The position numbers and the translations under genes were made by a program. Below the pieces are notes generated by a model. It ran no database searches. It was given only the letters and a program-made list of their open reading frames with translations, and was not told where the DNA came from. Shown here one piece after another: positions 8,345-17,102 of a DNA stretch of 64,000 bases. Position 1 is the first letter of the stretch. Each line of letters starts with the position of its first letter. This stretch comes from Owenweeksia sp965214115 (lineage in GTDB: Bacteria; Bacteroidota; Bacteroidia; Flavobacteriales; Schleiferiaceae): assembly GCA_965214115.1 (NCBI GenBank), contig CBDCAU010000001.1, positions 186,001-250,000 of the forward strand, written 5' to 3'.

Positions 8345-10240
8345 ATGGCCTACCGCATTTCCTCTTTTGAAGAGTACCAGTCTGATTATCAAAAAAGTAT
8401 CGAAAACCCCGAAGCCTTTTGGGAAGGCATTGCCAAAAATTTCCAATGGCAAAAAAAATGGGATAAAACTTTGGAGTGGGAGTTTGAAACGCCCGACGTG
8501 AAATGGTTCATCGGCGGGAAATTGAACATCACCGAAAACTGCCTCGACCGCCACTTGGACGAGCGCGGCGACAAGACCGCCATCCTGTGGGAACCCAATG
8601 ACCCCCAGCAAGATGCCGTGTGTTTTTCCTATCAAAAACTCCACGGCGAAGTCTGCAAAATGGCCAACGTTCTGAAAAAGCACGGCATCGAAAAAGGCGA
8701 CCGCGTGTGTTTTTATATGCCGATGGTGCCGGAGTTGGCCATCGGTGTTCTCGCTTGCGCGCGGATTGGCGCGGTGCATTCCGTGGTCTTCGCCGGATTT
8801 TCCGCCAAGGCGCTCGCCGACCGCATCAATGATTCGTCTTGCAAAATCGTTTTGACCGCCGACGGCATCAACCGTGGCGCGAAGCAAATTCCCGCCAAGG
8901 AAGTGGTAGATGAAGCGCTAAAAAGCTGCGAAAGTGTGCAATCGGTTTTGGTCAAAAAATGCTGCAGTTTGGAAATTAAAATGAAGGATAATTTTGATTA
9001 CGATTTAGATGAAGAAATGGCAAATTCTGATGCCAATTGTCCTGCCGAAAAAATGGACAGCGAAGACCCGCTTTTCATCCTCTACACCAGCGGCAGCACA
9101 GGAAAACCGAAAGGCGTTGTCCACACTTGCGGCGGTTATATGGTGTATTCCGCCTATAGTTTTCAGAACGTTTTTCAATATGATGAAAATGATATTTATT
9201 GGTGCACGGCGGATATTGGTTGGATTACCGGACATTCGTACATCGTTTACGGTCCGCTTTTGAATGGCGCCACTTCGGTGATGTTCGAGGGCGTGCCCAC
9301 TTGGCCGGACGCGGGCCGTTTTTGGGAGGTGGTGGAGAAGCACGATATTAATCAATTTTATACCGCGCCCACCGCCATCCGCGCGTTGATGGCCCACGGA
9401 AACGTACCGGTGGAAAAGCACGATTTGAGTTCGTTGAAAGTATTGGGAACGGTGGGCGAACCCATCAATGCAGAAGCCTGGGAATGGTACCATAAAATCG
9501 TGGGAAAAGAAAACTGCCCCATCGTGGATACGTGGTGGCAGACCGAAACGGGCGGGATACTACTCTCAGGCTTAGGCGGTTTAAGTCCGATGAAACCCGC
9601 CCACGCGGGATTTCCCTTGCCGGGGATTCAGCCTGTTTTGTTGGATGCCGACGGAAATGAAATCGAAGAAAACGGTAAGGAAGGTTATCTCGCCGTCAAG
9701 TTTCCGTGGCCGAGCATCATCCGCACCACCTACGGCGACCACGACCGTTGCCGCCAAGTTTATTTTTCCCAATATAAAAATTACTACTTTACCGGAGACA
9801 GCGCCAAGCGCGCCGAAAACGGGATGTACCGCGTCATCGGCCGCGTGGACGACGTGCTGAACGTGAGCGGCCACCGCATCGGCACGGCGGAAATCGAAAA
9901 CGCGATAAACGAACATCCGGCGGTGGTGGAAAGCGCCGTGGTCGGCTATCCGCACGAAGTGAAAGGGCAGGGGATTTACGCTTTCGTGATTTGCCTTTCC
10001 GATAAAAATCCTGATGAAAACACGAAGGAAGAAATTGTAAATGAGGTGGTTAAGCAAATCGGAAAAATCGCCCGCCCCGAAAAAATCCAATTCGTGAGCG
10101 GCCTGCCGAAAACGCGGAGCGGGAAAATTATGCGGCGCATTTTGCGCAAAATTGCGGAAGGAAATGCCGCGGATTTGGGGGATACTTCGACTTTGCTGGA
10201 CCCGAGTGTGGTGGAGGCGATTAAGGAGGGGCGGGTTTAA
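8345..10240 (+). CDS. acs: Acetyl-CoA synthetase (acetate-CoA ligase, AMP-forming)
   Basis: A 631-residue cytosolic enzyme of the ANL superfamily that makes acetyl-CoA from acetate, ATP and CoA. The N-terminal ACAS segment is followed by the ATP loop YTSGSTGKPKGVV (residues 247-259), WWQTETGG and YFTGD; the C-terminal lobe has the catalytic lysine in TRSGKIMRR (Lys594), which is the acetylation-controlled residue in this family. Length is typical (about 630-650). It is transcribed alone and ends in palindromic repeats. A motif shared with the acyl-CoA dehydrogenase upstream region suggests joint control of acetate and fatty-acid use. Confidence 0.95.
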   Translation: MAYRISSFEEYQSDYQKSIENPEAFWEGIAKNFQWQKKWDKTLEWEFETPDVKWFIGGKLNITENCLDRHLDERGDKTAILWEPNDPQQDAVCFSYQKLHGEVCKMANVLKKHGIEKGDRVCFYMPMVPELAIGVLACARIGAVHSVVFAGFSAKALADRINDSSCKIVLTADGINRGAKQIPAKEVVDEALKSCESVQSVLVKKCCSLEIKMKDNFDYDLDEEMANSDANCPAEKMDSEDPLFILYTSGSTGKPKGVVHTCGGYMVYSAYSFQNVFQYDENDIYWCTADIGWITGHSYIVYGPLLNGATSVMFEGVPTWPDAGRFWEVVEKHDINQFYTAPTAIRALMAHGNVPVEKHDLSSLKVLGTVGEPINAEAWEWYHKIVGKENCPIVDTWWQTETGGILLSGLGGLSPMKPAHAGFPLPGIQPVLLDADGNEIEENGKEGYLAVKFPWPSIIRTTYGDHDRCRQVYFSQYKNYYFTGDSAKRAENGMYRVIGRVDDVLNVSGHRIGTAEIENAINEHPAVVESAVVGYPHEVKGQGIYAFVICLSDKNPDENTKEEIVNEVVKQIGKIARPEKIQFVSGLPKTRSGKIMRRILRKIAEGNAADLGDTSTLLDPSVVEAIKEGRV

Positions 10241-10452
10241 GCCCCCAATCCCCCAAAGGGGATTGCTGTAGTGGAAATATAGAATGGAAAATAAATCCTC
10301 TTTTGAAAAATCTATAAACACACGCCACTCCGTTGTCTAAACCCCCTTTAGGGGATTGGGGGCCAGCACCGCAAAAAACGACCCTGTCCCCCTCTCCGAG
10401 GGGGTGCTGAGAGACTAGGCGGGCCTGCCTGCCGGCAAAGGCAGGGGAGGTT
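10241..10452. repeat. Cluster of palindromic repeats after acs
   Basis: CCCCCAATCCCCCAAAGGGG (10242-10261) is matched in inverted orientation by CCCCTTTAGGGGATTGGGGG (10343-10362), which would fold a 120-base arm. Further on, CCCCCTCTCCGAGGGGG (10388-10404) is a hairpin, and CCTGCC/GGCAGG near 10434-10446 sits within TGAGAGAC and GTTTCTCA arms. These are intergenic REP-type units; the first may also end acs transcription. Confidence 0.65.
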
Positions 10453-10471
10453 TCTCACATAAATTTTTTCA

Positions 10472-11029
10472 ATGAAAATCAATATCAAAAACATCCAAAA
10501 TCCCAATGAAATCCTCACCCAAAGATTACTATTAAAACCCGTCAATTCCTCATCTAAAAATGACGTTTTCAAAATACTCTCCAATCCCGAAATCCGCCAA
10601 ACCACCTGCCTGCCCATTTTGGATACCGAGGAGAAATTTGAACTGTGGTGGCAGCAACATCTGCAATGGCGAACCGAAAACAAATCCGTGCGTTGGTGTG
10701 CGTATCTAAAAGAAAATCAAAGGTTTGTGGGATTGATGACGCTAAAAGAGATTTCCGAAATGTCGCTCCGTACGGAAATCGGCTATAGCTTGCTGCCGGA
10801 ATTTTGGGGCAAAGGTTTGGCCACGGAAGCTGTTTCAGCGGTTTTGGAGTATGGGTTTGAAAAGATAAATTTCCACAGCATTTTTGCGATGATTTTAACG
10901 CAGAACAATCTTTCTTTAAAATTGATACAAAATTTGGGTTTTGAACAGGAAGGATATTTCAAAGAAAGCCATTTTTATGATGGAAAATTTTGGGATGTTT
11001 TACAGTTTGTGAAATTTGATTCCCACTAA
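10472..11029 (+). CDS. GNAT-family N-acetyltransferase (RimJ/RimL-like)
   Basis: 185 residues with the RimL-type order: substrate strand ILTQRLLLKPV at residues 14-24, the acetyl-CoA loop EFWGKGLATEAVSAVLEYGF near residues 109-128 (Q/RxxGxG/A signature as WGKGLA), then NNLSLKLIQNLGFEQEG, the usual end of the fold. It would transfer acetyl from acetyl-CoA to an amine of a protein or small molecule; the substrate cannot be told. It stands alone between a repeat cluster and the next cargo gene. It is more AT-rich than acs. Confidence 0.88.
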   Translation: MKINIKNIQNPNEILTQRLLLKPVNSSSKNDVFKILSNPEIRQTTCLPILDTEEKFELWWQQHLQWRTENKSVRWCAYLKENQRFVGLMTLKEISEMSLRTEIGYSLLPEFWGKGLATEAVSAVLEYGFEKINFHSIFAMILTQNNLSLKLIQNLGFEQEGYFKESHFYDGKFWDVLQFVKFDSH

Positions 11030-11079
11030 GGGCAACGTTTTTTTCAAAACCCGTCAAAGGCTTCAAATGCATATTGAAA

Positions 11080-12375
11080 ATGAAAAAATTAGGTTTACTG
11101 GTATTGGCTCTTGCCGCTTTTCCGGCCTTCGCCCAAATGAAATGGCACTACGTGGATGCGGGAGCCAGCGGCCGGACGGAGGATATTTCGGTTTGGGATT
11201 TCTCAAATGTGTTGGTGTGTGGCCGAGATTTGATCAAACGCTCTACGGATGGCGGCCAAACTTGGGACACCGCCCATCACGAACCCAACGCCTATTTCCG
11301 CAGCATCGAGTTTTTAGACGGGCAAACCGCCTTCGCCGGTACTTTGGATTCGATGATTTTCCGCAGCCAAGACAGTGGGAAGACTTGGCAAAACATCACT
11401 TCGAAGTTTACTCCCGTACCGTATGGCATCTGCGGGATGGACGCCGTGGACGGCGTCATTCATATGGTGGGTAACTTTTTCAGCGAGGCATATCATTTCC
11501 ATTCGGCAGATGGTGGCAACACCTTCATAACCAATGATTTGTCGTCAATAGCGAATGGTTTGGTCGATGTGTATTTTGTCCACGCGGATACTGGCTTTGC
11601 GTGCGGTTCTGTAGTGACCGATTCTATAAAAAGAAGCGCGAATATCTTGAAAACTGTGGACGGCGGAAAAACTTGGCAGCAAGTAGCTTTAGAGCCCGAC
11701 ACGGGGTTTTCGCGCTATTCTTGGAAAATATTTCCCAACGGAAATGAACTTTTGGTTTCGGTGGAGACCTTTGATACCATTTCCTATTTCAGGTCTTCAG
11801 ACCGAGGTAAAAATTGGGATTTCCATTTTGTGAATACATCTTCTCATAATCTGCAAGGCATTGCATCTTTTAAAGATTCTTTGCTATGGTTGGGCACCCA
11901 TCAATTTGATAGTCCGCCCCGCTTCTTGGAGTATGACCTGATAAAAGATAGTATTTATCCCGTACTTCCCAATTCTGTTTTCACCGCCATCAACCGTTTT
12001 CACCGCGTTTCTGACCAGTTTTATTGGGGCGTGGGCGATGGGGTTTGGGCCTATTATGATTCAACCCAGACCTCGTTAGGTTCCCACGCCTTCCAGCCGA
12101 TGGACGAAAGTTTCAAACCCAAAATTTCGATAGCGCCCAATCCCGTCACCGAGGGGAAACTACACTTCGAAATCCGTTATCCCGATTATACGAGAAGCCG
12201 AGTGGCACTGTTGGATGTAAATGGAAAACTGATTAAAATCTTCCATAATGGTTATCAAAAAAAGGGTGATTTTCAATACGGTTTGGATGTTTCCCAATTG
12301 CCATCCGGCACGTATATTTTATGGCAATATTCGATGGAAGGGATGCAGCAGAAAAAGGTAATCATCCAAAACTAA
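11080..12375 (+). CDS. BNR/Asp-box beta-propeller protein with T9SS sorting domain
   Basis: 431 residues from the ATG at 11080 (a TTG two codons upstream is less likely). A signal peptide (to AFPAFA) precedes five Asp-box hairpins of the S/TxDxGxTW type: STDGGQTW, SQDSGKTW, SADGGNTF, TVDGGKTW and SSDRGKNW. These build a propeller like the sialidase/Ycf48 folds. The last 70 residues (SIAPNPVTEG to KKVIIQN) are a type A T9SS sorting domain. A secreted, possibly surface-bound protein; ligand unknown. Confidence 0.87.
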   Translation: MKKLGLLVLALAAFPAFAQMKWHYVDAGASGRTEDISVWDFSNVLVCGRDLIKRSTDGGQTWDTAHHEPNAYFRSIEFLDGQTAFAGTLDSMIFRSQDSGKTWQNITSKFTPVPYGICGMDAVDGVIHMVGNFFSEAYHFHSADGGNTFITNDLSSIANGLVDVYFVHADTGFACGSVVTDSIKRSANILKTVDGGKTWQQVALEPDTGFSRYSWKIFPNGNELLVSVETFDTISYFRSSDRGKNWDFHFVNTSSHNLQGIASFKDSLLWLGTHQFDSPPRFLEYDLIKDSIYPVLPNSVFTAINRFHRVSDQFYWGVGDGVWAYYDSTQTSLGSHAFQPMDESFKPKISIAPNPVTEGKLHFEIRYPDYTRSRVALLDVNGKLIKIFHNGYQKKGDFQYGLDVSQLPSGTYILWQYSMEGMQQKKVIIQN

Positions 12376-12502
12376 AAAAATAAACCCCGACCCAGAATAT
12401 TTATAAAAATAGACACGGGACGGGGTTCGCAGGTTTCTGATATCAAATCAGGTAAGGAACTTTACGAGATTGGGATACATTTAGATTGCATATCCAATAT
12501 TT

Positions 12503-13444
12503 TTATTCCCTGCGATTTTCTGCATCGTCCAAAAATTGTAAGTTTCGTTTCAAGCCTTCATACTTCGCGCGCTTCACCGCCGATTTTCTAAAAATCTCCT
12601 GAAACACCTCTTCGGTGATTTCCATCCATTCTTGGCGGTTCATTTCCAGTAGCTTAGGATGGGATTGAAATTCTTTGACTTGAGTGGATTTTGAAAACCG
12701 GTTCCACGGGCAAACATCTTGGCAAATGTCGCAGCCGAACATCCAGTCTTCCATTTTATCGGAAAATTCGGTCGGGATTTCGTCCTTCAGTTCAATGGTG
12801 AGATAAGAAATACACTTGCGGGCATCCACCAGTTGGGGTTCTAAAATGGCGTCCGTCGGGCAGGCGTCGATGCAGCGGGTGCAGCTTCCGCAATGCTCGG
12901 CCACGGGGACATCGGCGGCCAGTTCGATGTCCAAAATCAACTCGCCGATGAAATAGAAACTGCCCACCTCCTTGGTGAGCAGAAGCGAATGTTTGCCCGT
13001 CCAGCCGAGGCCCGCGCGCTCGGCCCACGCGCGATCCATCACGGGGGCGGAATCCACAAAAGCCCGGCCGCCCACCTCGCCGATTTCGGCGTGGATGAAC
13101 GCCATCAAATCCTTCAATTTCCTTTTGATGACAAAATGGTAGTCCTCGCCGTAAGCGTATTTCGAAATGTTGGGCGCATCGGGTTTTTGTTGCGTTTCTT
13201 CGGGATAGTAATTCAAGAGAACCGAAACGACCGACTTCGCGCCCTCCACTAACTTCCTCGGATCCAGCCGTTTGTCGAAATGGTTTTCCATCCATTTCAT
13301 TTTGCCGTGATAATCGCGGCGCAGCCATTCTTCCAAGCGCGGCGCTTCTTTTTCTAAATAATCCGCCTTGGAAATACCGCACGACAAAAAGCCCAAACGG
13401 AGGGCTTCTTTTTTAAGCAAAGCGGCATTTTTATCCGGATTCAT
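12503..13444 (-). CDS. queG: Epoxyqueuosine reductase
   Basis: QueG performs the last step of queuosine synthesis on tRNA, reducing epoxyqueuosine with cobalamin and two 4Fe-4S clusters. In this 313-residue protein the cluster ligands are in CGSCTRCIDACPT (Cys185, 188, 191, 195) and CDICQDVCPWNR (Cys238, 241, 245), with Cys211 between. The active-site Asp is probably Asp131 in FVDSAPVMDRAW. The length is slightly short, as in other Bacteroidota QueG lacking a C-terminal HEAT-like tail. It is transcribed alone; no other queuosine gene is visible here. Confidence 0.94.
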   Translation of the reverse strand: MNPDKNAALLKKEALRLGFLSCGISKADYLEKEAPRLEEWLRRDYHGKMKWMENHFDKRLDPRKLVEGAKSVVSVLLNYYPEETQQKPDAPNISKYAYGEDYHFVIKRKLKDLMAFIHAEIGEVGGRAFVDSAPVMDRAWAERAGLGWTGKHSLLLTKEVGSFYFIGELILDIELAADVPVAEHCGSCTRCIDACPTDAILEPQLVDARKCISYLTIELKDEIPTEFSDKMEDWMFGCDICQDVCPWNRFSKSTQVKEFQSHPKLLEMNRQEWMEITEEVFQEIFRKSAVKRAKYEGLKRNLQFLDDAENRRE

Positions 13445-13629
13445 TTTTCAAAGAAAATAAGAGAGGGTTGAAAAATGAGAATGGAAAAGCAAAAATCAGT
13501 TATAAAAAAAAAGGCTAAAATTGAATAGAAAAAGTCGAAGTTTTTTTTTAAAAAATTCCTGACAAGGAAAATCCCTAAAAAATAGGTGAATAGTCAAGTG
13601 GTTCAATGCCTCAAATGTCCGTGCGTTTC

Positions 13630-13662
13630 CAATCGTAAATCGTAAATCGAATCAATCGTAAA
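13630..13662. repeat. CGTAAATC direct repeats
   Basis: Three CGTAAATCG/A units occur within about 33 bases, with AATCAATCG between the second and third. The same word family (TTTACGATT, GACGATTTGCGATTG) recurs at 60541-60575. It is a degenerate short-unit repeat of intergenic DNA with no assigned function. Confidence 0.5.
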
Positions 13663-13667
13663 TCACC

Positions 13668-14765
13668 TTACGCCACCACCCCTTGGCAACTACTCCCCGC
13701 CCCCGCCGTACAACCGTAGCAATGCTGGTTAATCAGAATATTCCGGCTCTCCAATTTTTCCAAATCAAAATCATCGATATGTTGGCTGTTTTTCGCGGCC
13801 ACTTTCATATCCAGCATTTGATTGAAATCACAGTCGTACATATAGCCATCATAATCCACGGAAATGGTATTCCGGCACATCACGCCAAGGGCCGCCGAGG
13901 GATTAAAAGCTTGCACCAAAGTTTCCATATAATCCTCGTAATTTTCGGATGAGACGAGGTATTCTAAAAAACGGGCAATCGGCAAATTGGTAATCGCAAA
14001 AAGACTGTTGAATTTTATATCAAAATCTTCTTTCAAAGCCGCTTTAAAATCGCGCTCCAAACTTTCTTGCGAAGCGGGCAAATAGGCGCCGTTCGGATTG
14101 TACACCAAATCGAGCTGCAAACCGCTGCCTTCGATTCCGTATCCCACCGCGTTCAATTCCTGCAAGGCCTTGATGGATTTGTCGAAAACCCCGTCGCCGC
14201 GTTGGCGGTCGGTTTTTCCCCTTTTATAAAAAGGCAAAGACGAAATGACGTGCACGCCGTGTTCCTTGAAAAACTGCGGCAAATCATAGTATTTTTTGTT
14301 CGCGCGGATGATGGTCAAATTGCTGCGCACGATGATTTCCTGTACGCCCACTTTCTTCGCCTCGCGGACAAACCAGCGAAAATCGGGATTCATTTCCGGC
14401 GCGCCGCCGGTCAAGTCCAGCGTGGGGATTTTCGTTTTTTCGAGGATATCCAAAATGCGCTGCATCGACTCGCGCGGCATAATTTCCTTGCGGTCGGGGC
14501 CGGCGTCCACGTGGCAATGCTTGCACACTTGGTTGCACATATAGCCCACGTTCACCTGCATAATTTCGATGCCCATGGGCCGCAGCGGAAACTCGCCCAT
14601 ATCCTGCAATTTGTCGCGGAAAGTGGGTAAACCGTCCTCACCATTGAAGATGCCGTTGCTCAAGAATTTGGATTGAACGCGCGGGTCGGAAAAGTCGTGA
14701 TCGCGCTGCTGGAGCGACTTTACACGCTCTTTTTTCTTTCGTGGGATAGAAATTGTTTCTGCCAT
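13668..14765 (-). CDS. arsS: ArsS-type radical SAM protein (arsenosugar biosynthesis, DUF3641 C-terminus)
   Basis: 365 residues. The radical SAM motif is CNQVCKHC (Cys77, 81, 84) in a TIM-barrel core (LDLTGGAPEMNP follows at about residues 117-128). The Cys-rich C-terminus ends HCYGCTAGAGSSCQG (Cys349, 352, 360), characteristic of the family first called rSAM_SeCys and later ArsS. In ArsS the enzyme joins a SAM-derived 5-deoxyadenosyl group to dimethylarsenic on the way to arsenosugars. All three C-terminal positions are Cys, not Sec. The peroxidase-like gene lies five bases upstream. The arsenite methyltransferase usually found with it is not in the window. Confidence 0.88.
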   Translation of the reverse strand: MAETISIPRKKKERVKSLQQRDHDFSDPRVQSKFLSNGIFNGEDGLPTFRDKLQDMGEFPLRPMGIEIMQVNVGYMCNQVCKHCHVDAGPDRKEIMPRESMQRILDILEKTKIPTLDLTGGAPEMNPDFRWFVREAKKVGVQEIIVRSNLTIIRANKKYYDLPQFFKEHGVHVISSLPFYKRGKTDRQRGDGVFDKSIKALQELNAVGYGIEGSGLQLDLVYNPNGAYLPASQESLERDFKAALKEDFDIKFNSLFAITNLPIARFLEYLVSSENYEDYMETLVQAFNPSAALGVMCRNTISVDYDGYMYDCDFNQMLDMKVAAKNSQHIDDFDLEKLESRNILINQHCYGCTAGAGSSCQGVVA

Positions 14766-14770
14766 AAAAA

Positions 14771-15106
14771 TTACATCGAAAGTTTTTTCACTTGGTTCAT
14801 CATCTGCACGCCGTGCACCAGGCTGGCACCGCCGCGGATGGCCGCCGTCACGTGTACCGCTTCCATCATCTGCTCCTCCGTAACGCCCATTTTCAGCGAA
14901 TCTTTGGTGTAGGCATCAATGCAATACGGACATTGCACGGCGTGGGAAACAGCCAGCGCAATGAGCGCTTTTTCGCGTTTGGAGAGCGCGCCTTCTTCAA
15001 AAACTTCGCCGTACCATTCAAAAAATTTGTCGCCCAGTTTTTCGCTCCATTCGGATATTTCGCTGAATTTTTTCAGGTCTTTGGGATCGTAATACGTTTT
15101 CTGCAT
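14771..15106 (-). CDS. Arsenosugar-associated carboxymuconolactone decarboxylase/AhpD-like protein
   Basis: 111 residues starting at MQKTYYDPKDLKKF; an in-frame ATG at 15175 would add 23 residues unlike the family. The AhpD-like redox centre is HAVQCPYC (Cys59 and Cys62), followed by DAYTK and a long helix pair. It matches the peroxidase-like family that accompanies ArsS in many genomes. It ends five bases before arsS, so both are one transcript. It probably provides a thiol-dependent reductase or peroxidase step; the exact reaction is not established. Confidence 0.85.
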   Translation of the reverse strand: MQKTYYDPKDLKKFSEISEWSEKLGDKFFEWYGEVFEEGALSKREKALIALAVSHAVQCPYCIDAYTKDSLKMGVTEEQMMEAVHVTAAIRGGASLVHGVQMMNQVKKLSM

Positions 15107-15214
15107 CAATGCGTTGTGTTGGTAGATTTTACGAATTGTAAGGAAATTCGGATGATTTTGGCCTTCATTTTTCAAGGCGCGAAGAAACGAAATTTACCGC
15201 TGCGGAAATGTGGT

Positions 15215-15249
15215 CAATGAGACAATGAGGCAATGGGGCAATGAGTGAA
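15215..15249. repeat. CAATGAG-type short tandem phrase
   Basis: CAATGAGA, CAATGAGG, CAATGGGG and CAATGAGT follow each other at an 8-base period. The complementary words (CCATTG, TCATTG, CAATTG) recur at 19975-20020 and 34078-34100. This short-phrase repeat is confined to spacers. Confidence 0.5.
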
Positions 15250-15301
15250 TCGGCGAGCAGGGAGTTTTAAAATTAGAGATTTACCGCGGGCTGATGATGA
15301 T

Positions 15302-15334
15302 GACCTTGACAGGTTTCCTTGAACCTGCAAGGTC
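15302..15334. repeat. GACCTTG...CAAGGTC palindromic repeat
   Basis: GACCTTG-A-CAGGTT pairs with AACCTG-CAAGGTC around TCCTTG, giving a 13-bp stem with one bulge. It is the kind of dispersed hairpin seen elsewhere in the window (28440, 33734, 55136), here without a T tract, so not an obvious terminator. Confidence 0.5.
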
Positions 15335-15372
15335 TAAAACCAAAATTCGATTAGATTAGAAAAGCGCTGGGA

Positions 15373-15615
15373 TTAAATGCGGCCTTCGTACAAATTCCAG
15401 ATGGGAAAGCTCATTTCAAAATCATTCCAATGAATATCTCCAGAATCCAAGGAAAATGAGGCAAATTTTTCCTTGTCCAAATATTTGGAAGTCATTGGGT
15501 TGCGGGCTTTTTTTAGAAATCCTTCAAAATCAATAACTTGTGTTTTTCCTTCCGAAAACTCGAATTGAATTTTATAATCGCCTAAATAAGTTGCTTTTTC
15601 GATGGAAATAACCAT
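15373..15615 (-). CDS. DUF2442 domain protein
   Basis: 80 residues. The pattern ATYLGDYKIQFEFSEGKT followed by a VIDFEGFL strand, FSLDSGDIHWNDFEM and a C-terminal LYEGRI is the DUF2442 fold, a small NifT/FixU-like beta domain. Function is unknown. It lies two bases after a DUF4160 gene; such pairs occur in many bacteria and behave like mobile small operons, which has led to the idea that they are toxin-antitoxin-like. That is inference; no toxin activity is shown. Confidence 0.85.
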   Translation of the reverse strand: MVISIEKATYLGDYKIQFEFSEGKTQVIDFEGFLKKARNPMTSKYLDKEKFASFSLDSGDIHWNDFEMSFPIWNLYEGRI

Positions 15616-15617
15616 TG

Positions 15618-15920
15618 CTAAATTTTTTTAGTAATTCGTTCTGACTTTATTTCTTTTTGATATACAAAATAATCCAGCCATTTTTGTATAATTTCTTCTC
15701 GATATTTGGCTACAAAATCTTTGAATCTCCGTTCTTCTTTTCCCTTCAAGGGTGATTTTCCCCGCACGTCTTTTATTCTTACTTCAAGGAATTTTCCATT
15801 CTCGAAAATGATTTCCGCCTTGCTTTCAAAACCCTGAAACCTACCGTGAACGTGAATCGGCTCGTGTTCATCGGAATGAAACAGGATGATAATCCCAAGA
15901 TATTTAAAAAGTTTTGGCAT
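15618..15920 (-). CDS. DUF4160 domain protein
   Basis: 100 residues. MPKLFKYLGIIILFHSDEHEPIHVHGRF is typical of DUF4160: a short strand, then the HxxEHxPxHVHV-like histidine-rich motif (HSDEHEPIHVHG, residues 15-26), a possible metal or nucleic-acid site. The C-terminal half is a charged helix (KEERRFKDFVAKYREEIIQKW). It is the first gene of a two-gene unit with the DUF2442 gene, two bases apart. Cellular role unknown. Confidence 0.85.
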   Translation of the reverse strand: MPKLFKYLGIIILFHSDEHEPIHVHGRFQGFESKAEIIFENGKFLEVRIKDVRGKSPLKGKEERRFKDFVAKYREEIIQKWLDYFVYQKEIKSERITKKI

Positions 15921-15940
15921 TTATTTTACAAAGCTAAAAA

Positions 15941-15971
15941 TTTACGAACGTTCTGCAGGAATGTAACTTTG
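15941..15971 (+). promoter_or_regulatory. Promoter of ddl
   Basis: TAACTTTG (15964-15971) fits the -7 consensus TAnnTTTG, with TTTACG about 18 bases upstream in the place of the -33 box. It lies 23 bases before the ddl ATG, so the leader would be very short. Confidence 0.5.
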
Positions 15972-15994
15972 CCCCTTCTCAACTTTTTTCAAAA

Positions 15995-16975
15995 ATGAAA
16001 AAAAACATCGCCGTGGCCATGGGCGGCTTTTCGCAAGAGTTCGATGTGTCGATGCAAAGCGGCCAAGTGGTTTTCGACAGCTTGAGCCGCGAAAAGTTCA
16101 ATGTTTTTAAAGTGTTGATTGCCAAAGCAAAATGGGTGCTTTTGGATGAAAGTGGCGATGAATTTCCCATCGACAAAAACGATTTTTCATTTATAAAAAA
16201 TGATGAAAAATTTCGTTTCGATGCGGTGTTCAACGCCATCCACGGCAAGCCCGGCGAGGATGGGCCGCTGGCGGGTTATTTTGAATTGATCGGGATGCCG
16301 CAAACCGCGAGCGGCCATTTTCAGAGCGCGCTGACATTCAACAAAAAAGAATGCTCGTTGCTGTTGCAAAAATGGGGCGTCACGATTCCAAAGGCTGTTT
16401 ATCTTTCTGAAAATGAAACGGTTGATTTTTCAAAAATCATTGAAAAAACAGGGTTGCCCGTTTTCGTAAAACCCAGCCGCAGCGGCAGCAGCGTGGGCGT
16501 TTCCAAAGTTTCGGACGAAAAAGATTTGCGAAACGCCATCGAAAAAGCGCGTGAAATCGACACCGAAATCATTATCGAAAAAATGATAAGCGGCACTGAG
16601 GTGGGCTGCGGCGTGAGCAATCACAGCGGCGAAATCGGGGCATTGGCCTGCACGGACATCGTCCCGAAAAACGAATTTTTTGATTACGACAGCAAATATT
16701 CCGGCGAAAGCGAGGAAATCACGCCCGCGAGGATTCCAAAAGATGCGCATCAAAAAATAATGGAGGAATCAGAATTTATTTATAAAAAACTGAACCTGAA
16801 CGGTTTGGCACGGGTTGATTATATTTTGACAAATGATGGCACGCCTTATTTTATTGAAGTAAACACCATTCCCGGCTTGAGCAAAGCGAGTATTTTGCCG
16901 AAGCAATTGGCCTATTTGAGGTTGAATTTGGGCGAGATTTTCGACCTATGTGTGGAGAAAGCAGTCGACGGCTGA
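15995..16975 (+). CDS. ddl: D-alanine--D-alanine ligase
   Basis: An ATP-grasp ligase that makes the D-Ala-D-Ala dipeptide for peptidoglycan, 326 residues. Landmarks: VAMGGFSQEFDVSMQSG at the N-terminus (the family's GG...E-S pattern), VFNAIHGKPGEDG (residues 78-90), VFVKPSRSGSSVGVSKV (ATP-binding lysine and Ser loop), and the metal and substrate end ARVDYILTNDGTPYFIEVNTIPG. Catalytic machinery is complete. It is the first of an apparent ddl-coaD pair separated by 127 bases carrying short repeats. Confidence 0.95.
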   Translation: MKKNIAVAMGGFSQEFDVSMQSGQVVFDSLSREKFNVFKVLIAKAKWVLLDESGDEFPIDKNDFSFIKNDEKFRFDAVFNAIHGKPGEDGPLAGYFELIGMPQTASGHFQSALTFNKKECSLLLQKWGVTIPKAVYLSENETVDFSKIIEKTGLPVFVKPSRSGSSVGVSKVSDEKDLRNAIEKAREIDTEIIIEKMISGTEVGCGVSNHSGEIGALACTDIVPKNEFFDYDSKYSGESEEITPARIPKDAHQKIMEESEFIYKKLNLNGLARVDYILTNDGTPYFIEVNTIPGLSKASILPKQLAYLRLNLGEIFDLCVEKAVDG

Positions 16976-17092
16976 CAGTCGACAGTCCACAGCTTGCCTG
17001 TTTGAAATGAGCCATTTTGGCAAAATTTTTCGGTATGATAAAATTTCTTTCCTTTCCAAAAACATCCGTGGTCTATCGACTGTGGACTGAAC
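16965..17092. repeat. CAGTCGAC/GTGGACTG word repeats in the ddl-coaD gap
   Basis: GCAGTCGACGGCTGACAGTC, then GACAGTCCACAG, and 80 bases later CTATCGACTGTGGACTG, which is an imperfect reverse complement of the first block. It is a loose inverted repeat of the same word-repeat type as the CTGCCGA phrases at 20020-20070. Confidence 0.45.
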
Positions 17093-17102
17093 ACTTCCTC
17101 CT

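Noticed and set aside
11016..11474. Open frame of 152 codons overlapping the Asp-box protein
   Set aside because: It overlaps a gene with five Asp boxes and a sorting domain in another frame and shows no protein-like features.
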